Assembly: GCF_021155775.2 (NCBI RefSeq)
Contig: NC_060236.1
Location: forward strand, 17,658,519-17,722,518
Direction: 5' to 3'
DNA length: 64,000 nt
DNA from: Neodiprion pinetum
Taxonomy: Eukaryota; Arthropoda; Insecta; Hymenoptera; Diprionidae
The notes under the pieces are model-generated. The model worked only from the letters and a program-made list of their open reading frames with translations. It was not told the DNA's origin and ran no database searches. A program made the translations under genes and the position numbers. Below are positions 61,701 to 64,000 of the stretch, in pieces (positions within the stretch are counted from its first letter, which is position 1; every line of letters starts with the position of its first letter).

Positions 61701-64000
61701 TTGTTTTTTACTTCCATGAATGATGCAATATGATATTAATTTATCTGATTAAAGTATGAATTATTGTCATTGTCTTACTTACTAGGTACCTATTTGATAT
61801 AATAGGTGAAAAATAAATGAATATTTTCACCTTAAATTGAAAAATATTTTGAATGAAACTATAAGTTCTGAAAAAACTTTTCCGCTATTATAGCTATAAG
61901 ACTATATACTGAAATTTACGGAATTTTGGTTTCACATACACCGTTTCAGCAAACTTCGAGATAATCGATTAATCGATTAATTTTTACCGATTCCATCGAG
62001 CCTTATTCAATTATTTTTTTGGACTCGATTAATCGATACATCGATTATATTTAGCTTAGTGGCCATCGCTACACTGTCTTCTCTCTTTAAACATCTAACG
62101 AACTAAACTAAGTTGTAGAGGGCTGGAAGTACTATCACCTGGTCATACCTACTGCAAAAAAGCTAAGCTCTTTTGTCCATCGAGTTAGTTTATCATTTTA
62201 ATTCATTTTATTAGGTGGGTGGAGAGATTTGGGGGGGGGGGGTTTGTTTTATCCCACAATGATTTTACTAGAAACACTAAAAAAAATTTGTCAAAACAAT
62301 ATTCAATAAACCCTTGAATGCAAAAAATTATATTATCAAACGCTGATCAATTATTTTTTACCTAGTCTGCGAAGTGCTTTTGATACAGTTTCCCCAGGAC
62401 GCAAATACTCGAGAATTTTTTTGTACAATGGCACGCTGTCAAACATTACTTCTTGTTCATCATCCTCGCTATCGCTGTCCGCCAATCCTTTGATTTTGTC
62501 ACTTGTTTTATTGCTTGTACCTTCGCGTCCCCCAGATTTAATCTGTAACCCAATTTAGGCATTATTGTTTTCATTTTTATTATTATCAGAGCTTACATTA
62601 TTAACAAACTAGTTGTTGTTATTATTGCCATGATTATGCGTTTCACACAGAACTATGAAAGTATAATTGAAAGATCCGTTTCATTTTTGGCTTTCTATTT
62701 CCCTTATAAAGTTTTTGATTTTGCAGTCACAAATAAAAAGAAGAGTTTCCATGATGCTATAGTTTGTCACTATTTTCGATATCGGTATTTCGCACCATTA
62801 ACATTGTCTGAAATTTGATGAACCGTAACAAAGCCAAACATAAAACTTAAATTTTGCATAAGATTGAAGTTAATAACATTAAAAAATGAAACATTTTTTT
62901 ATGAAATCATAATTTATATGAGACCATAATTTAAAAATTTAGAATCATTGCAAAATACGAGTACAACTAGCTTTATTACAGTTCACAGTTTCAAAAGTTC
63001 CGTTGTAAGATTACGAATTTTCTAAAAAATTAATGAATTCGAAACTTGTATTAATTTTCCAACTTAAGATATTTTCGTAAAAATCTCATTGTATAATAGT
63101 CGAGTAGAATAAAGTATTTTTAACAAAATAAATACATTAGTAGCGGAATTTGATTTTTGAGCAGTGTTAACAACCTGAACCCAGTCAATGTTGTCAAGCC
63201 AATTGTCTCTGATCTGCTTTTCCTTGTTCCAGAGGTAATGACCATCTTTATCAAAGTGTCCCTCTTCCAATTCCTCCTTCATATTGAATGCTGTGAAGCC
63301 TACATCTGTCTCTGCTGCTACGGGATCGTCTTCCGTTCCTTTATAATAAAAGATTTCAAGTGAACACGAATTTCAAAGATTTAGAAAAGAATCGTACATA
63401 ATTATTATTACTACTTAATTTGAATGAAATAGACAATATGAGAGAAAAACTGGAAAAGTGGCCCTGCTGAAAGACTTTGATCAGAACATTCATCAAAAGA
63501 TTCTAAACAAATATTACAAATTTGAAGTTCATCACATTATTGTGACGATGCATTTTGTAAGAAACTTTGTTGAATTACAACATTAGCATTGCTCCAAATT
63601 ATATAAACCTTAACAACGCCAGTGTGAAGCTCGTGTTTTGTAAACTTGACTCATTCAAAGTTGTTTCAAAGTTGCTATATTTGTTTTTTTTTTCTAACTT
63701 TTCATTGCATTAAAGTTACTAACTTTAATCTCGCATATTATAGAGAGGAATTCAGACACAATTTATCATCATTTGTGTCATATTTTTGAATCCTATTCTA
63801 GGATATTCCTTAACATTAAAGTCTATTGAACTATTAAACTAAATAGAATTATTGGATGCGATTCGTAAACTAATGGCAATGTTGCGCACCTTCAAAGTCA
63901 TCCTCATTCATGACATTGTAATTATCCTCATTGGCTTCTTCGTCCTCCTCATCAGAGTCTAAAGAATTCTTGACGGTCGGTTCTGTTTTCGCCCTACTAT
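58765..64000 (-). CDS. CD2 antigen cytoplasmic tail-binding protein 2 homologue (U5 snRNP 52K / LIN1), N-terminus outside window
   Basis: The orthologue is a U5 snRNP-associated protein present in the assembling tri-snRNP, whose GYF domain binds proline-rich peptides. On the minus strand the exons in order are 64000-63890 (partial), 63338-63175, 62542-62362, 61067-60883, 59915-59798 and 59021-58765. All junctions are GT-AG with matching phases (1, 0, 1, 0, 1), giving 337 residues in the window. Hallmarks in order are the acidic KNSLDSDEEDEE near the start, the FxMKEELEEGHFDKDGHY block, RDNWLDNIDWV, and LYKKILEYLRPGETVSKALRRLGKG. A helical segment (TQLTEFANELL...DIYEESYEQIKKK) follows, then the C-terminal GYF domain (HGPHSTEQMQAWSKEGYF ... 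GQFYSAARVDFELY) ending at TAG. The GYF motif has GPH where human has GPF. Total length is close to the family's roughly 340 residues, so only the first codons are missing. The introns hold no other supported gene. Confidence 0.94.
62231..62242. repeat. poly(G) tract in a CD2BP2 intron
   Basis: Twelve consecutive G on the plus strand (poly(C) in the transcript). It is unusual in this AT-rich context and prone to sequencing length errors. Confidence 0.85.

Overview
This is an AT-rich stretch of animal nuclear DNA, almost certainly from an insect. The evidence is spliced genes with GT-AG introns, a DM4/DM12-type secreted/membrane protein (a family known from arthropods), a CD2BP2 orthologue, and a dense load of short foldback/MITE-like repeats, including one that resembles a repeat I recall from Lepidoptera. 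I cannot fix the insect order from this sequence alone; a hymenopteran is possible but unproven. There are no rRNA genes, convincing tRNA genes, CRISPR arrays or bacterial-style operons.

Layout. 1-18.9 kb: no recognisable protein gene; several palindromic or dispersed repeats (7477-7850, 14695-14894, 15256-15640), a 78-bp (TA)n tract at 11809 and a tRNA-derived SINE-like piece near 18.2 kb. 18977-20848 (+): an intact 623-residue leucine-rich-repeat transmembrane receptor encoded in one coding exon. 21-42 kb: gene-poor, with a 1.1-kb palindrome (22.3-23.5 kb), piggyBac-like TTAA elements (25.5 and 36.7 kb), copies of a ~415-bp MITE family (24.3, 32.9 and later 48.3 kb), a foldback nested inside a larger foldback (33.3-35.4 kb) and a candidate solo LTR (40117-41104). 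43441-44494: a strikingly regular 60-bp tandem array of about 18 units, in which only one of the six reading frames stays open across the whole array.

46415-54870 (+): a five-exon gene that I reconstructed from compatible splice phases. It encodes a 268-residue DM4/DM12-like protein with a TATA box upstream and a poly(A) signal downstream. Its introns hold a near-perfect 973-bp foldback with an 8-bp target duplication, a MITE with another MITE inside it, and two 426-bp copies of one MITE in opposite orientation that flank exons 3 and 4.

58765-64000 (-): six exons of the CD2BP2 (U5 snRNP 52K / LIN1) orthologue, complete at the C-terminal GYF domain and running off the right edge at its N-terminus. 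A possible promoter and first exon of unknown gene lies at 56.88-57.01 kb.

The three confident genes (LRR receptor, DM4/DM12 protein, splicing factor) have no evident functional link, as is usual in insect genomes. The most unusual features are the tandem array and the foldback architecture of the DM4/DM12 gene introns.
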